Shown: one piece after another, positions 1 to 9,443 of the stretch
How positions within the stretch are numbered: the stretch's first letter is position 1
How the letters are laid out: each line of letters starts with the position of its first letter
Made by a program: the position numbers and the translations under genes
The notes under the pieces: model-generated
Databases searched by the model: none
Told to the model about the DNA's origin: nothing
Seen by the model: only the letters and a program-made list of their open reading frames with translations
Source of the DNA: Halorubrum sp. 2020YC2
GTDB taxonomy: Archaea; Halobacteriota; Halobacteria; Halobacteriales; Haloferacaceae
Direction of reading: 5' to 3'
Assembly: GCF_018623055.1 (NCBI RefSeq)
Contig: NZ_CP076019.1
Span: 682,001 to 746,000, forward strand
Length of the DNA: 64,000 bases

Positions 1-1
1 T

Positions 2-1954
2 GAAACCGAGGGGCGGCGCAGCGATGGGAGCGGCGTCCCCCAAGACGTCTCGCTCTCGCTTCTGGACGACGGCACCCTCGTCTGCGTGAACAAGGACATC
101 ACCGAGCGGAAGGCCCGCGAACGGGAGCTCGAACAGACCCGCGAGTTCCTTGAGCGCGCGCAGGCGAGCGCCGCCGTCGGCGGCTGGGAGGTCGATCTCA
201 CGACCGAATCGTTACACTGGACCGACGAGGTGTATCGGATCCACGAGTTGCCCGTCGACGCGCACATCAGTCTACAAGACGGGTTCGACTTCTACCACCC
301 CGAGGACAGGGGGGTCGTCACCGACGCGTTCGACCGCCTCGTCGACGAGGGGGAGTCGTACGACCTCGAACTCCGGATCGTTACCGCGGCGGACCGGACG
401 CGGTGGGTCCGGACGGTCGGCGAACCCCGGACCGACGCGAACGGGGACGTGGTCGCGGCGGTCGGCGTGTTTCAGGATATCACCGAGCGAAAGCGGCGCG
501 ACGAACAGCTCGACCAACTCCGCGAGCGGCTCGACTTGGCGGTCGAGGGCGCTAACCTCGGCGTCTGGGACTGGGACATGACGACCGACGAGGTCGTGTT
601 CAACGACCGGTGGGCGACGATGCTGGGCCTCTCGCCGGACGCTATCGAACCCAGTCTCGACACGTGGGAAGACCGCGTTAATCCCGATGACATCTCGCGT
701 GTGAAGGCGGCTCTCAACGCTCACATCGAGGGCGAGACCGAGATGTACGACTGCGATCACCGGATGCGCACGGCCGAGGGCGACTGGCTGTGGATTCGGG
801 ACGCCGGGAAGGTCGTGGACCGCGACGCCGACGGCCGCCCGACGCGGGCCGTCGGGATCCATCTCGATATCTCCGCACAGAAGGAACAGGAGGCGGCGAT
901 CGAACGCGCCCGGAACGAGCTCCGGCAGGTAATCGACCTCGTCCCCGACCTGATCTTCGCAAAACGTGACGACGGAACGTACCTCCTCGCCAACGAAGCG
1001 ACCGCGGAGGCGTACGGGCTGACGGTCGCCGAGACGGAGGGGAGCACGGACGCTGAAATCCTCCCGGACAGCGCCCAGTCCACTCACTTCCGGGCCGACG
1101 ACCAGCGGGTGATCGAGTCGGACGAACAGCTCGAGATCCCTGAGGAAGAGTTGACGACGGCCGACGGCGAGACGCGGCTGTTTCAGACGACGAAGATTCC
1201 GTACCGGGTCGCGGGCACGGACGACGACGCCATGTTGGGATACGCTCGGGACATCACGCCGCTCCGTCGATACGAGCACCGTCTCGAACGGCAGCGGGAC
1301 AGTCTCTCCGTCCTCAACAAGATCGTTCGCCATGACATCCGCAACGCGCTCCAAGTCGTCAGCGGAAGCGCGGAACTCCTCGAGCACCGTCTCGATGCCG
1401 AGAACCACCGGCTTCTCGAGGCCATCCGGACGGCCGCCGACGAAGCGGTCGATATCACCGTCTCGGCCAGGGAAGTCACGGAACTCCTGATGGAGGCCGA
1501 CAGGGACCCCGTACCGGTGCCGCTGTCCCCCGTACTCACCCGGCAGATCAGTGCCGTCCGCTCGGGCGATCGGTCGGTCAGCGTGACGAGAGTCGGCAGG
1601 TCCGACGAGAAGCCCGTACTCGCCGACGAGATGCTGAAATCCGTCTTCAGAAACCTGTTACGCAACGCCGCGATTCACAACGACAGCGACAGCCCGTCGA
1701 TCCGCGTCTCGACGGAGGCGCTTCCGGACCGGGTCCGCGTCGCCGTCGCCGACAACGGTCCCGGGGTGCCGGACGAGTTGAAGCGGACCATCTTCAACGA
1801 GGGTACGCAGGGGATCGACAGCGACGGGACGGGGCTCGGATTGTACCTCGTCAAGACGCTCGTCGACCGCTACGGCGGCGCCGTGTGGGTCGAAGACAGC
1901 GAAAGCGGAGGGGCTCGGTTCGTCGTCGAACTGCCGCGTGCCGACGGGGAGTGA
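2..1954 (+). CDS. PAS-domain sensor histidine kinase, 5' end outside window
   Basis: The reading frame is open from the first bases of the window, so the gene starts upstream; a GTG at 86 is only an internal codon. At least three PAS/PAC units are visible, each closing with a DITERK-like motif (around 90, 480 and, more divergently, 870), followed by another PAS unit before the kinase core. The phosphoacceptor is in IVRHDIRNAL (His codon at 1331). The ATP-binding domain has the N box (RNAAIHN), DNGPGVPDE and GTGLGLYLVK. No membrane segment is seen in the part present, so it is probably a soluble sensor. Its GC content matches the core chromosome, unlike what follows. Ligand unknown. Confidence 0.93.
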   Translation, partial: ETEGRRSDGSGVPQDVSLSLLDDGTLVCVNKDITERKARERELEQTREFLERAQASAAVGGWEVDLTTESLHWTDEVYRIHELPVDAHISLQDGFDFYHPEDRGVVTDAFDRLVDEGESYDLELRIVTAADRTRWVRTVGEPRTDANGDVVAAVGVFQDITERKRRDEQLDQLRERLDLAVEGANLGVWDWDMTTDEVVFNDRWATMLGLSPDAIEPSLDTWEDRVNPDDISRVKAALNAHIEGETEMYDCDHRMRTAEGDWLWIRDAGKVVDRDADGRPTRAVGIHLDISAQKEQEAAIERARNELRQVIDLVPDLIFAKRDDGTYLLANEATAEAYGLTVAETEGSTDAEILPDSAQSTHFRADDQRVIESDEQLEIPEEELTTADGETRLFQTTKIPYRVAGTDDDAMLGYARDITPLRRYEHRLERQRDSLSVLNKIVRHDIRNALQVVSGSAELLEHRLDAENHRLLEAIRTAADEAVDITVSAREVTELLMEADRDPVPVPLSPVLTRQISAVRSGDRSVSVTRVGRSDEKPVLADEMLKSVFRNLLRNAAIHNDSDSPSIRVSTEALPDRVRVAVADNGPGVPDELKRTIFNEGTQGIDSDGTGLGLYLVKTLVDRYGGAVWVEDSESGGARFVVELPRADGE

Positions 1955-2051
1955 GACGGGCCGGGGCAAGCGAGTGAGATCGATCGAGGCAGACGGTCGC
2001 CGCTCGGGCCCTAACCCCGGATTAAGTGGGAAATTGGGCGAATCGGTTGGA

Positions 2052-2965
2052 AAGCTGCCTGCGCCGACGAGGTTTGGCTACGAACAGGATGAACTACTCG
2101 GGAACGATATTTCACTAGTCACGGACGAGACAGCCATGGAATAGGGACGAGCAAATCTCAGGCAGATATTATCCGCTGAAGGGGCTGACAATGTATACTT
2201 TGAGACGGAAATACGAGCAAAAAGTGACAAATAGACTTATGTGAAGATCATACGACCGCTCTTCCATACGAAAGAGACTATTTCAACGGTTCTGCTGGAA
2301 TCTTACGAGACATCTCTGAACGGAAAGTCCGAACGCAGAAACTCAAACGCCAGAATAAACGACTCGACAAGTTTGTAAGCGTCGTGAGTTACGACCTCCG
2401 CAATCTATTGTCTGTCGCAGAGAGGAATCTGGAACTACTGCGGGAAGGATGTAACAGCGACCGAATCGAGACTATCGAGTCAGCACTCGCTCGGATGGAT
2501 GACCTCATTGAGGATCTCCTCCAGTTGGCCCGTACAGATGAACACCTGAATGACACGGAGTCGGTCAACCTCGCCGAGCTATTCCAGAACTGCTGGCGAA
2601 ACATCAAGACGACCGACGCAACGATACAGCTCGATATTACTGGCACAGTTGAGGCTGACCAAGGACGACTGGCACACGTGTTCGAGAGCCTGATACGGAA
2701 TGTGATTGAACATACAGAACAGACTGTGACGGTCACTATCGGTGAAGTTACGGACGGAATCTATATCGCAGACGACGGAGACGGCATCCCCGAAGACGAG
2801 CGAGACGATGTGTTTGAGGCAGGCTATACGACTGCTGACGACGGCATCGGATTTGGGCTCTCAATCGTGAGTGACATTGTTGAAGCACACGGCTGGGAGA
2901 TACACCTCACGGAGAGTGCCGAGGGTGGGGCGCGGTTCGAGATTACTGGAATAGAAAACAGTTGA
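2052..2965 (+). pseudogene. Decayed PAS sensor histidine kinase
   Basis: Pieces of one protein lie in two frames. Codons from about 2052 give a PAS start (FGYEQDELLGNDISLV) interrupted by TAG at 2142. The same frame continues with a PAS middle (VYFETEIRAKSDK) up to a second TAG at 2232. A frameshift near 2230 then restores CEDHTTALPYE, GILRDISERK and the kinase core. The H box reads VVSYDLRNLL: the phosphoacceptor histidine expected in VVSHDLRNPL is a tyrosine (TAC at 2390) and the proline is leucine. The ATP-binding motifs DDGDGIPEDE and GIGFGLSIV are intact. The longest open stretch (2384-2965) could be misannotated as a small kinase. It is AT-rich compared with the kinase just before it, suggesting a different origin. 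Confidence 0.85.
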
Positions 2966-3325
2966 GTGGCCGATACGCGCATTATATTGATATGTTCCTG
3001 AGAACTTAGATCAGGTATACAATTCTCATTGGTGGATTCGCAAATCTCATCAACCGGCTGTTTCAGGTGAGAATATGTCTGAAGAGTGGTGTTTCAACAG
3101 AGCCATACAACGTGTTCTTTGTTATCAGAGGACGCGCCAGATATAGAGTTGGAACATCAGGGACAGTCTCAGCTGCTAATCTGAGTAACACTACTGGCTT
3201 GTTTGATCGAATTCGATCATGGTTCAACTAACTCCGGCAAGTGGGTGGTACGTCTACTGTGAGGTTGGATCATCTCTTTAGTCGGGTTTCAAAACCCTTC
3301 TTACCGAAAGCCTCTATTCGTATGT
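2966..3325. other. Gene-free AT-rich stretch
   Basis: I see no convincing reading frame, RNA gene or repeat. The last 30 bases before the photolyase remnant are AT-rich and could carry its old promoter. Confidence 0.5.
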
Positions 3326-3952
3326 ATGCAGTTGTATTGGCACCGTCGCACGCTCCAACCAAGTCCGAATCCGGGGCTTTCGACTGCCTTCATCGGTGCT
3401 AAACGGGATGATAGCGGTGTGGTGCCAGTGTTCGTGCTGGATGACTCGATTTTGTCACGGGCCGACGGCTTAGGAGTCGCGTTCATGCTCGGTTCTCTCC
3501 GCAAGCTTCGAGACTGGTATCGAGGCTATGGTAGTGACCTCGTGATACAGCACGGAGACCCGACCGACATCGTGAGTCGTATCGCGAGAACTATTGGAGC
3601 CGAACGGGTCGTGTGGAATCAAGATCACTCACAACTGGCTCGTCAGCGTGACCGTGCGGTTCAGCGTGCTCTCACTCGCACTGGAGTCACCTACACGTCC
3701 GTTCCTAACGATCGGGCGACCGATATGAGACCATCTACAACGCTGCCCTCGGACCCAGAGGCGTATCTGGCTAACCCACATACACTCGGTATTGAGACTA
3801 GAGAGGTGCCACGAATTTCAGACTTTGATGAACACGAATACGGCGCAGCGCCCCTCACCGCTGGTACTGAATCTGCTCGAAAGCGATTACGATCTCTGTC
3901 AAACGGAACGACGTATCGTCGGTGTGACGACACTAGATCGTTTGTACCTTAG
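3326..3952 (+). pseudogene. DNA photolyase N-terminal (antenna) domain, truncated
   Basis: The first 200 residues match the alpha/beta antenna-binding domain of class I cryptochrome/photolyases: the start MQLYWHRRTLQP resembles the usual WHRRDLR opening, followed by PVFVLDDSIL and LRDWYRGYGSDLVIQHGDP. The frame stops at 208 residues, whereas family members run to roughly 450-500. The whole FAD-binding, DNA-binding domain is missing, and no continuation is visible downstream in other frames. Residues around 130 also look shortened. It cannot repair DNA as it stands. A hairpin of insertion-sequence type lies about 95 bases downstream and may mark the event that removed the rest. A separate cryptochrome/photolyase gene lies 3 kb away. 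Confidence 0.8.
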
Positions 3953-4045
3953 TATGATACAGCGCTCTATCGGATCCAAAGAGTGGAATTCACATAGCTA
4001 AGACCTCGTACGTCTGGCCAGCAAGAGTGTTTAGGTGGAATTAGG

Positions 4046-4120
4046 CGCTAAACCCCCTTCCTCAAGGAGCAACGCAAAAAGCGAAGCGACCGAGTAGCGC
4101 AGTAGGGAGGGGGCTTAGCG
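4046..4120. repeat. Inverted repeat resembling an IS200/IS605-type element end
   Basis: Arms at 4046-4063 (CGCTAAACCCCCTTCCTC) and 4102-4120 form a long imperfect hairpin; the second arm reads as CGCTAAGCCCCCTCCCTA on the other strand. The interior contains GCGAAGCGACCGAGTAGCGC. This layout is like the terminal hairpins left by IS200/IS605-family elements in haloarchaea (recalled, not searched). No transposase gene is next to it, so it would be a solo end or a miniature element. Confidence 0.45.
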
Positions 4121-4167
4121 AGTGGACGCAATACGTTCCAGCGACTGTGCTGAATATGGTCTGAGAA

Positions 4168-5604
4168 TCACACACTGGCAAGTGACTGTTGTTGTTCACC
4201 CCTGCTTGGGAGTTGAAACTGGATTGCGGTCCCGCTATCGAGGTCATCAACTGAGATATTGCCGCCCGCTTGCCTGACTGCCATCCGAATTTTCCAGATT
4301 CCTAGGGCGCTACCGTGCATTAATGCCGATTCTTGCCCTGTCTCTAATACCGCAGCTTCTGTAGGTGGGATTCCGGGTCCATCATCCGCAATCGTAATCC
4401 TGATCCAATCGTTGTCCGGGTTCGACACGGTCACACCTACTGTTGGTGTTTCTTCAGTGCTTGCCGCCACGGCATTATCAATTGCTTCGATGATTGCTTT
4501 CGTTACATACCTTGGGATGCGCCCAGCGAGTGGAGTGTCTAGTGTCAACGAGATCTCGGCGTCAGGATGTTTAGATTGTTGGGACTCAACGATATCTGGT
4601 AATAACTCACCGGGCGGTTCATGATCTGGTTGTCCCGTTTCTGACTCAACTATATATTGGATTTCTTTCATATCATTTGTTATTTTTTCCCATGAGTCCA
4701 AAGTATTCTTGACTCTATTTGCGTGAGACACACGCTTCTCACGAGAGACCGCTGTCGCAGCCATCTGTGTCCAGCCATTAAGTTTCATCAAATCGTTTCG
4801 TATGTTATGACGCATCAAACGGTGGAGAACTCGGAGGTGCTCTCTTTGCCGTTGTTTGTCAGTTATATCGTAGCCAGCCACGATGAGCTGTATGACCTCA
4901 CCGTTCTCATCAGTAACTGGCTTCGCTGAAACCTCAATAGTTCGAAGGCCATCGGCTCCCCTCGCTTCAGTTTCGTAACGAACAAATCCACCGTCTCTTG
5001 CTTGTGCTATCGCATCTTGAATACGTTCTTGGACCTCTTCAGAGTGCGTCCACCACGAGATCTCGTCGAACTGGTTATCTATGACGTTGTCACGCTCAAG
5101 CCCACCAAACTCTAGTGCCGTATCGTTGACCTCGATAATGCTCCCGTCTAATCGTAAGAGGCCGGTTATTTGAATCGTGTTATTGAACAGGGTTTCGTAT
5201 CGGTGATTGAGCGTTTGTTGACGGGCCGCGTAGTATCCGGCAGTAAACAGTACTAACGCGCCACCACCCGCAGAAACGAGTACCCTAAACTGCGGTTCTA
5301 TGAGAGGCCGACCCTCAATTACCTCCACTACAAGTGTCATTCCCGCAATAGTAGCTCCTACAAGACCACCCAAAATCGTCCAAATACCAACGGACCATTC
5401 CGTTGTAGGGGTCAAATTTTCCTGACGAAGCCAGTATCCTGCGTATATTAATCCGAGACTGAGGCTCCCGTCTAAAAATAGTGCGATCATCGGTCCAAGT
5501 TGAGTGGAAAGTGCAGCAATCTCTCGTACATGGTGGCCAACGGATAGGGTTAACAGCAGACCACCGAATGTCATGACCACGGCTGATCCTCGCAGTCTAG
5601 ACAT
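4168..5604 (-). CDS. Membrane-bound PAS sensor histidine kinase
   Basis: About 478 residues from the ATG at 5604. The N-terminal 130 residues contain about four hydrophobic segments (for example SAVVMTFGGLLLTLSV and LVLFTAGYYAARQQ), so the protein sits in the membrane. One PAS domain follows, ending in VAGYDITDKQRQ. The kinase core has the H box HRLMRHNIRNDLMKLNGW, N box IEAIDNAVAAS, DDGPGIPPTE and a G2 region HGSALGIWKIRMAV. The frame stays open upstream to 6075, but those codons look like another gene (separate entry), so I start at MSRLRGSAVV. Strongly AT-rich relative to core genes. No response regulator is adjacent. Confidence 0.85.
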   Translation of the reverse strand: MSRLRGSAVVMTFGGLLLTLSVGHHVREIAALSTQLGPMIALFLDGSLSLGLIYAGYWLRQENLTPTTEWSVGIWTILGGLVGATIAGMTLVVEVIEGRPLIEPQFRVLVSAGGGALVLFTAGYYAARQQTLNHRYETLFNNTIQITGLLRLDGSIIEVNDTALEFGGLERDNVIDNQFDEISWWTHSEEVQERIQDAIAQARDGGFVRYETEARGADGLRTIEVSAKPVTDENGEVIQLIVAGYDITDKQRQREHLRVLHRLMRHNIRNDLMKLNGWTQMAATAVSREKRVSHANRVKNTLDSWEKITNDMKEIQYIVESETGQPDHEPPGELLPDIVESQQSKHPDAEISLTLDTPLAGRIPRYVTKAIIEAIDNAVAASTEETPTVGVTVSNPDNDWIRITIADDGPGIPPTEAAVLETGQESALMHGSALGIWKIRMAVRQAGGNISVDDLDSGTAIQFQLPSRGEQQQSLASV

Positions 5605-6039
5605 ACATATTACTGTAGGCGCACCCACATATTGCTTGTTACTCACTTCGTCACACCAGTCTAAGCAGCCGGTCGTGTGGCAGTGAAGACGACGGCACAG
5701 CGCTGCTGACGGCGTTCCGCTTACAGAAACAGTTGGGTCCGTTCGTTGCTCCCATGAGAGCGTCCACGAGGCGTCCGGCTCGATCCGAAGATACGTTGTA
5801 GTGTTACTCACGCTTTCGAGGTCCGAGACTGAGTGGTGCTGCCGCCCGGCAACGGCCGTGTCGTTGACGACTACTGACGCCGTTGACGGCACTACGTCAA
5901 GCGCACGGACCGCTTCGACGAACTGCGCCCGAGTCCCAGATTTCCACGGTAACGTCCGATGAGTAGCAAACGTTTCGACATGGATTACCGGATCGACAGG
6001 AATCCTCTGTGACTCGTCAGGTGACGTGTTTCCCGGCAT
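5605..6039 (-). pseudogene. Unidentified coding remnant fused in frame to the kinase
   Basis: The open frame of the kinase extends upstream through about 145 further codons beginning MPGNTSPDESQRIP. This part is less AT-rich than the kinase, has no membrane segment, and holds a cysteine/histidine cluster (ALCRRLHCHTTGCLDWCDE) near its end. I do not recognise it. The simplest reading is the front of an unrelated gene whose 3' end was lost and which happens to stay in frame with the kinase. A true N-terminal sensor extension is the alternative. Confidence 0.4.
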
Positions 6040-6096
6040 CTGTCTTTGGTCGGTTACACCGGTGAGGCATCTCAATTGTGGCGCACGCCGATCGAT

Positions 6097-6234
6097 TCAA
6101 CTGTCGAACTCAGGCATCCGTCCGCCATCGACCGCCACGTTCTTTCTGCTGATGTAGTCGGCCGCATCACTGAAAAAGAACCACAGCGGAGCAGCAACAT
6201 CATCGAACGAGGCGGGACGCCCTCGCGGTAACGT
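6097..6234 (-). pseudogene. Short-chain dehydrogenase C-terminal remnant
   Basis: The last 45 residues before the TGA read RGRPASFDDVAAPLWFFFSD, then ADYISRKNVAVDGGRMPEFDS. This is the conserved C-terminus of classical SDR oxidoreductases (GRPEDVA...LASDxAxYITGxxxxVDGG). Nothing resembling the NAD-binding glycine motif or the YxxxK active site is present upstream. The gene is reduced to its tail. Confidence 0.65.
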
Positions 6235-6298
6235 GTCCACGCCTGCCTCTGTGTTTGAGACCCGCAAACGGCGCGACTGGCAGCTGATGTTCGGTTCA

Positions 6299-6733
6299 CT
6301 AGCCCAGACGGCTGTCACCCTTCGAGAGTAATTTGTAGTCACTAGTGAGCTTGTCGTGCCGGTACACCCTACAGCTGGGGCCGCTCCCAGTTTGTCTGTT
6401 CGACTGGATGACCACGCCCGGCCGACTTGGTGTCTCTTCACGAACAACCCGTCCAATTACCGGAAGTCCGCGCATGGCCGCGTAATAAACCCTGTCAGCG
6501 TCGAACTGCGATATTTCGGCGGTGAATTCTGACGAGAAGTGATCTGGAAGCGCGTCGTTAGTGGTCACGCGGCTGCCCTCGATTGAATCCGACACCGTGC
6601 CCGTCAGGTGTTGGACGTCGCTGATGTCGGGCGCTAGTCCGTACTCGAAAAACGCTGCCTCAGCGTCATCGATGACATCTAGTAGTGCGTTCCGATCGGG
6701 CGAGACGAGACTGAGATGCGTCGTTACTGGCAT
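6299..6733 (-). CDS. Hypothetical protein, 144 aa
   Basis: An open frame of 144 codons from ATG at 6733, with haloarchaeal-style acidic composition in the first 90 residues and no membrane segment or recognisable motif. The C-terminal 40 residues (after VVREETPSRPG) are basic and serine-rich and look less like coding sequence, so the true gene may be shorter or damaged at its end. It lies between an SDR remnant and the cryptochrome gene. Function not recognised. Confidence 0.5.
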   Translation of the reverse strand: MPVTTHLSLVSPDRNALLDVIDDAEAAFFEYGLAPDISDVQHLTGTVSDSIEGSRVTTNDALPDHFSSEFTAEISQFDADRVYYAAMRGLPVIGRVVREETPSRPGVVIQSNRQTGSGPSCRVYRHDKLTSDYKLLSKGDSRLG

Positions 6734-6983
6734 GGGCGGAAGTGAGGAGGCCGTTTCGCGTCGATATCGCCTTTCGTTGGCGAGTCGTGTGACGCCCCGA
6801 GGCTGGAAGTCGAGCGCCAGTTCATATTATGATATCCGGCGCCATGCGGATACTCGTTACGACCTGCCAATCGATACGCCAAGCCCCGACCGCGCGACTG
6901 ACACGCTGACAGCCGATATCGCCGGGAATTCGGTTCGCCGGTCGACGGATTAAAATTCTGTCTCTGTAATATTATCATTGTGA

Positions 6984-9038
6984 ATGACGGGCGACATCGA
7001 TCGCGAGACCGAGCGCTCGGCGTCCGTAGATAGCGGCAAACTGTCACAGCCAACGAGTCCGCTGCCGGCAGAGATCCCGCCGCCAGACGCGATCTGTGAT
7101 GCCGTCAACCCGACTGGTATCGTCGTGTGGCATCGGAAACACCTTCGCCTGAAGGATCAGCTGGCAGTATCACGTGCGGTCGCTGACGGTGACGTGTTCT
7201 GCCCGTTGTTTGTGTTCGACCCGACGTTCTACGCAGACAGCGGCCTTGCGTGCGACGCTCGGATCCGCCTGTTCGAGGAAGCAGTTGCGAGCCTTGACCG
7301 GCTGTACGCCGCGACACCACCTAGCGCGACGCATGTGGGCACAACGGATTCAGCAGCACAATTCGCTGACACTCTGGATTCGAATACGTCTACGGCTGGG
7401 GCTGCCAGCGAGTCGCCGGAGGCGCTCCAACGACCAGACCCACCGGGTTTGACTCTTGGGTACGGCAATCCGGTCAATATCTTGTCTCGCTTCGTCGACC
7501 GCGGCTGGCAAATCATCACGATGGCGACGCCAACAAGCCGCTACGGTCAGCGACGGGACGAGCGTGTGCGGGACACTTGTGGCGACGCAGTTACGTTCGT
7601 CTCTGGTGACGGACTCGTTCGCGACGAAGAGTGGCCGCGGTCAGCCTGGCAGACACAAATCACCGAGTGGCTCGCGGCCGAACAACACACGCCAGGGTGG
7701 GGCGACCGCAATCCGCTTCGAGCTACAATCCGCACCGGCGTCACGCCGGCAGCGATTGACCGTCACTTCGATATCTCCCCCACAAAGACCCAAGTTCCGG
7801 TGGGTACCCACCGAGCGGCGATGACTGCGTTACGAGAGTTCGCCGACCGCGTCCGATCGTACCCGAGCAACATCTCAGCACCGCAGGACGCTCGGGACGG
7901 CACAAGTGGACTCTCGCCGTACCTCAATTTTGGGCTGCTCTCAGTCCGGCAGGCACACCAGTACGTTGTCGATAATGCGCCGTCGTGCCGGGGAGCAGAT
8001 ATGTTCGAGAGTCGGCTCGTTTGGAACCTCCATTACAATCAGAAACTCGTCGACTGGCCGGGTTGGACTGAGCAGGCGGTTAATCCGGTGTTCGAAGGCC
8101 GCAATGAGGCGTTTCACGACCCAGATCTCGTTACCGCGTGGAAACGCGGACAGACGGGGTTTCCAATGGTCGACGCATCGATGCGGTGTCTCCAAGAAAC
8201 CGGGTGGCTCAACTTCCGGATGCGTGCGATGTGTGCGTCATTTTTCACGCATATTCTCCACCAACCGTGGTGGATCGGGGCGGACTGGTATCACCATCAC
8301 CTCATCGACAGCGATGTCGGAATCAACTACACACAGTGGCAGAGTCAGGCGGGGCTCATCGGGAAACCGTCACAGCGGGTGTACAACCCTCGAAAGCAGG
8401 TTCGCGATCAAGACCCTAATGGCGACTGGATCACGCGATGGGTTCCCGAGCTTGCTGACCTGCCCAGTGAGTTCCTTGATCAACCTGAGAAGGCGCCGCT
8501 TGCCGTCCAGCAGGAATGTGGGGTCCACGTCGGTGAGATGTACCCGCGTCCGGTTGTCGACTTTGAGGCGCGCCGCGAACAGTTCTGGTCACGGTATGAA
8601 GATCGGCGGTCTGAGGCCGCGCGAAAGCTTCGACAGCCAGCGATCGCAAAACGGGCCTCATTCTCTGGCGGGTATGACGCTGCTCGAGCCATCGCGGACA
8701 AACACGGGGCAGTTGACGCTGACACGCCGGACGGAACGCAGATCTCGCTCGGCGAACTCACTGACACGGATGGTGCTGCTAAGGTGGAGGAAGGGAGGTT
8801 GAGGCCACCGAAACAGACGAACGCGACAGAATCGACCGACTCAACACCGGCTGATCCGCGCGAGTCGAATACGCAGATGACCATCCCGACTGGAGCGGGA
8901 CAAAATGCTGGTGAGCCGTCACCGGACGACCGCGCGGCAGCCTCGGGACCACGCGGAGATAGCGACGAAGATGCCGAGTCTGATGAAGAAATAGACATAC
9001 AGCACACCGGACAGACTCGATTCCGCGACTTCGAATGA
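6984..9038 (+). CDS. Cryptochrome/photolyase-family flavoprotein with long acidic C-terminal tail
   Basis: 684 residues from ATG. The N-terminal antenna-like domain begins near residue 45 (IVVWHRKHLRLKDQLAVSRA) after a linker rich in Ser and Pro. The FAD-binding helical domain starts near 306 (GTSGLSPYLNFGLLSVRQ) and includes ESRLVWNLHYNQKLVDWPG, TGFPMVDASMRCLQETGWLN and a C-terminal block ending WVPELADLP near 490. The segment that in photolyases reads NNGGWQW here reads INYTQWQSQAG, so DNA repair should not be assumed. From about residue 560 a low-complexity acidic tail of about 120 residues follows, a feature more typical of cryptochromes. Start supported by an AT-rich stretch just upstream (TGTAATATTATCATTG). 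Role: blue-light sensing or DNA repair. Confidence 0.85.
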   Translation: MTGDIDRETERSASVDSGKLSQPTSPLPAEIPPPDAICDAVNPTGIVVWHRKHLRLKDQLAVSRAVADGDVFCPLFVFDPTFYADSGLACDARIRLFEEAVASLDRLYAATPPSATHVGTTDSAAQFADTLDSNTSTAGAASESPEALQRPDPPGLTLGYGNPVNILSRFVDRGWQIITMATPTSRYGQRRDERVRDTCGDAVTFVSGDGLVRDEEWPRSAWQTQITEWLAAEQHTPGWGDRNPLRATIRTGVTPAAIDRHFDISPTKTQVPVGTHRAAMTALREFADRVRSYPSNISAPQDARDGTSGLSPYLNFGLLSVRQAHQYVVDNAPSCRGADMFESRLVWNLHYNQKLVDWPGWTEQAVNPVFEGRNEAFHDPDLVTAWKRGQTGFPMVDASMRCLQETGWLNFRMRAMCASFFTHILHQPWWIGADWYHHHLIDSDVGINYTQWQSQAGLIGKPSQRVYNPRKQVRDQDPNGDWITRWVPELADLPSEFLDQPEKAPLAVQQECGVHVGEMYPRPVVDFEARREQFWSRYEDRRSEAARKLRQPAIAKRASFSGGYDAARAIADKHGAVDADTPDGTQISLGELTDTDGAAKVEEGRLRPPKQTNATESTDSTPADPRESNTQMTIPTGAGQNAGEPSPDDRAAASGPRGDSDEDAESDEEIDIQHTGQTRFRDFE

Positions 9039-9116
9039 CGAACGTCCCGGTGGCTCGTCGACAGCACGCGCTGTTGGGACGTTCTCGTCAACAAAGCAGC
9101 CGACCGGGCCTCGCCG

Positions 9117-9443
9117 TCAGAGCACTCGAAGTCGGTACCCGGTAGCGGCGGTCTCGTCCGTGACTCGTCCAGCTTCAGTAGCAGCGTCTAGAACCTCCTC
9201 GACGAATCCCTTCGGTACTTCGACGCCAATGAAATCGGCCCCGTCGCGGGCCGTGGTCAACCGCGCCATCGTCCGGTCGGTCCCCTTGTCATTATAAATA
9301 CTGCCGACACGCTCACCGTCTCGGCGAAATCTAAGCGTCACGTCAGTCGGCTCAAGGGCGTCGAAGCTCACCTCGAACACGCGGTCGCTGCTCTCGAACC
9401 GAGCCAACATGAGCCCGTCGTGCTCCGTCACAATCGTACTCAT
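9117..9443 (-). CDS. Hypothetical protein, 108 aa
   Basis: Starts MSTIVTEHDGLMLARFESSD and has alternating beta-strand-like segments (VFEVSFDALEPTDVTLRFRR) with balanced haloarchaeal composition and no membrane segment. It looks like a small soluble single-domain protein. It converges on the cryptochrome gene. No family recognised. Confidence 0.6.
   Translation of the reverse strand: MSTIVTEHDGLMLARFESSDRVFEVSFDALEPTDVTLRFRRDGERVGSIYNDKGTDRTMARLTTARDGADFIGVEVPKGFVEEVLDAATEAGRVTDETAATGYRLRVL

Noticed and set aside
1938-2144. Separate 68-codon gene after the first kinase
   Set aside because: Its second half is the PAS start of the decayed kinase; the first half is not protein-like.
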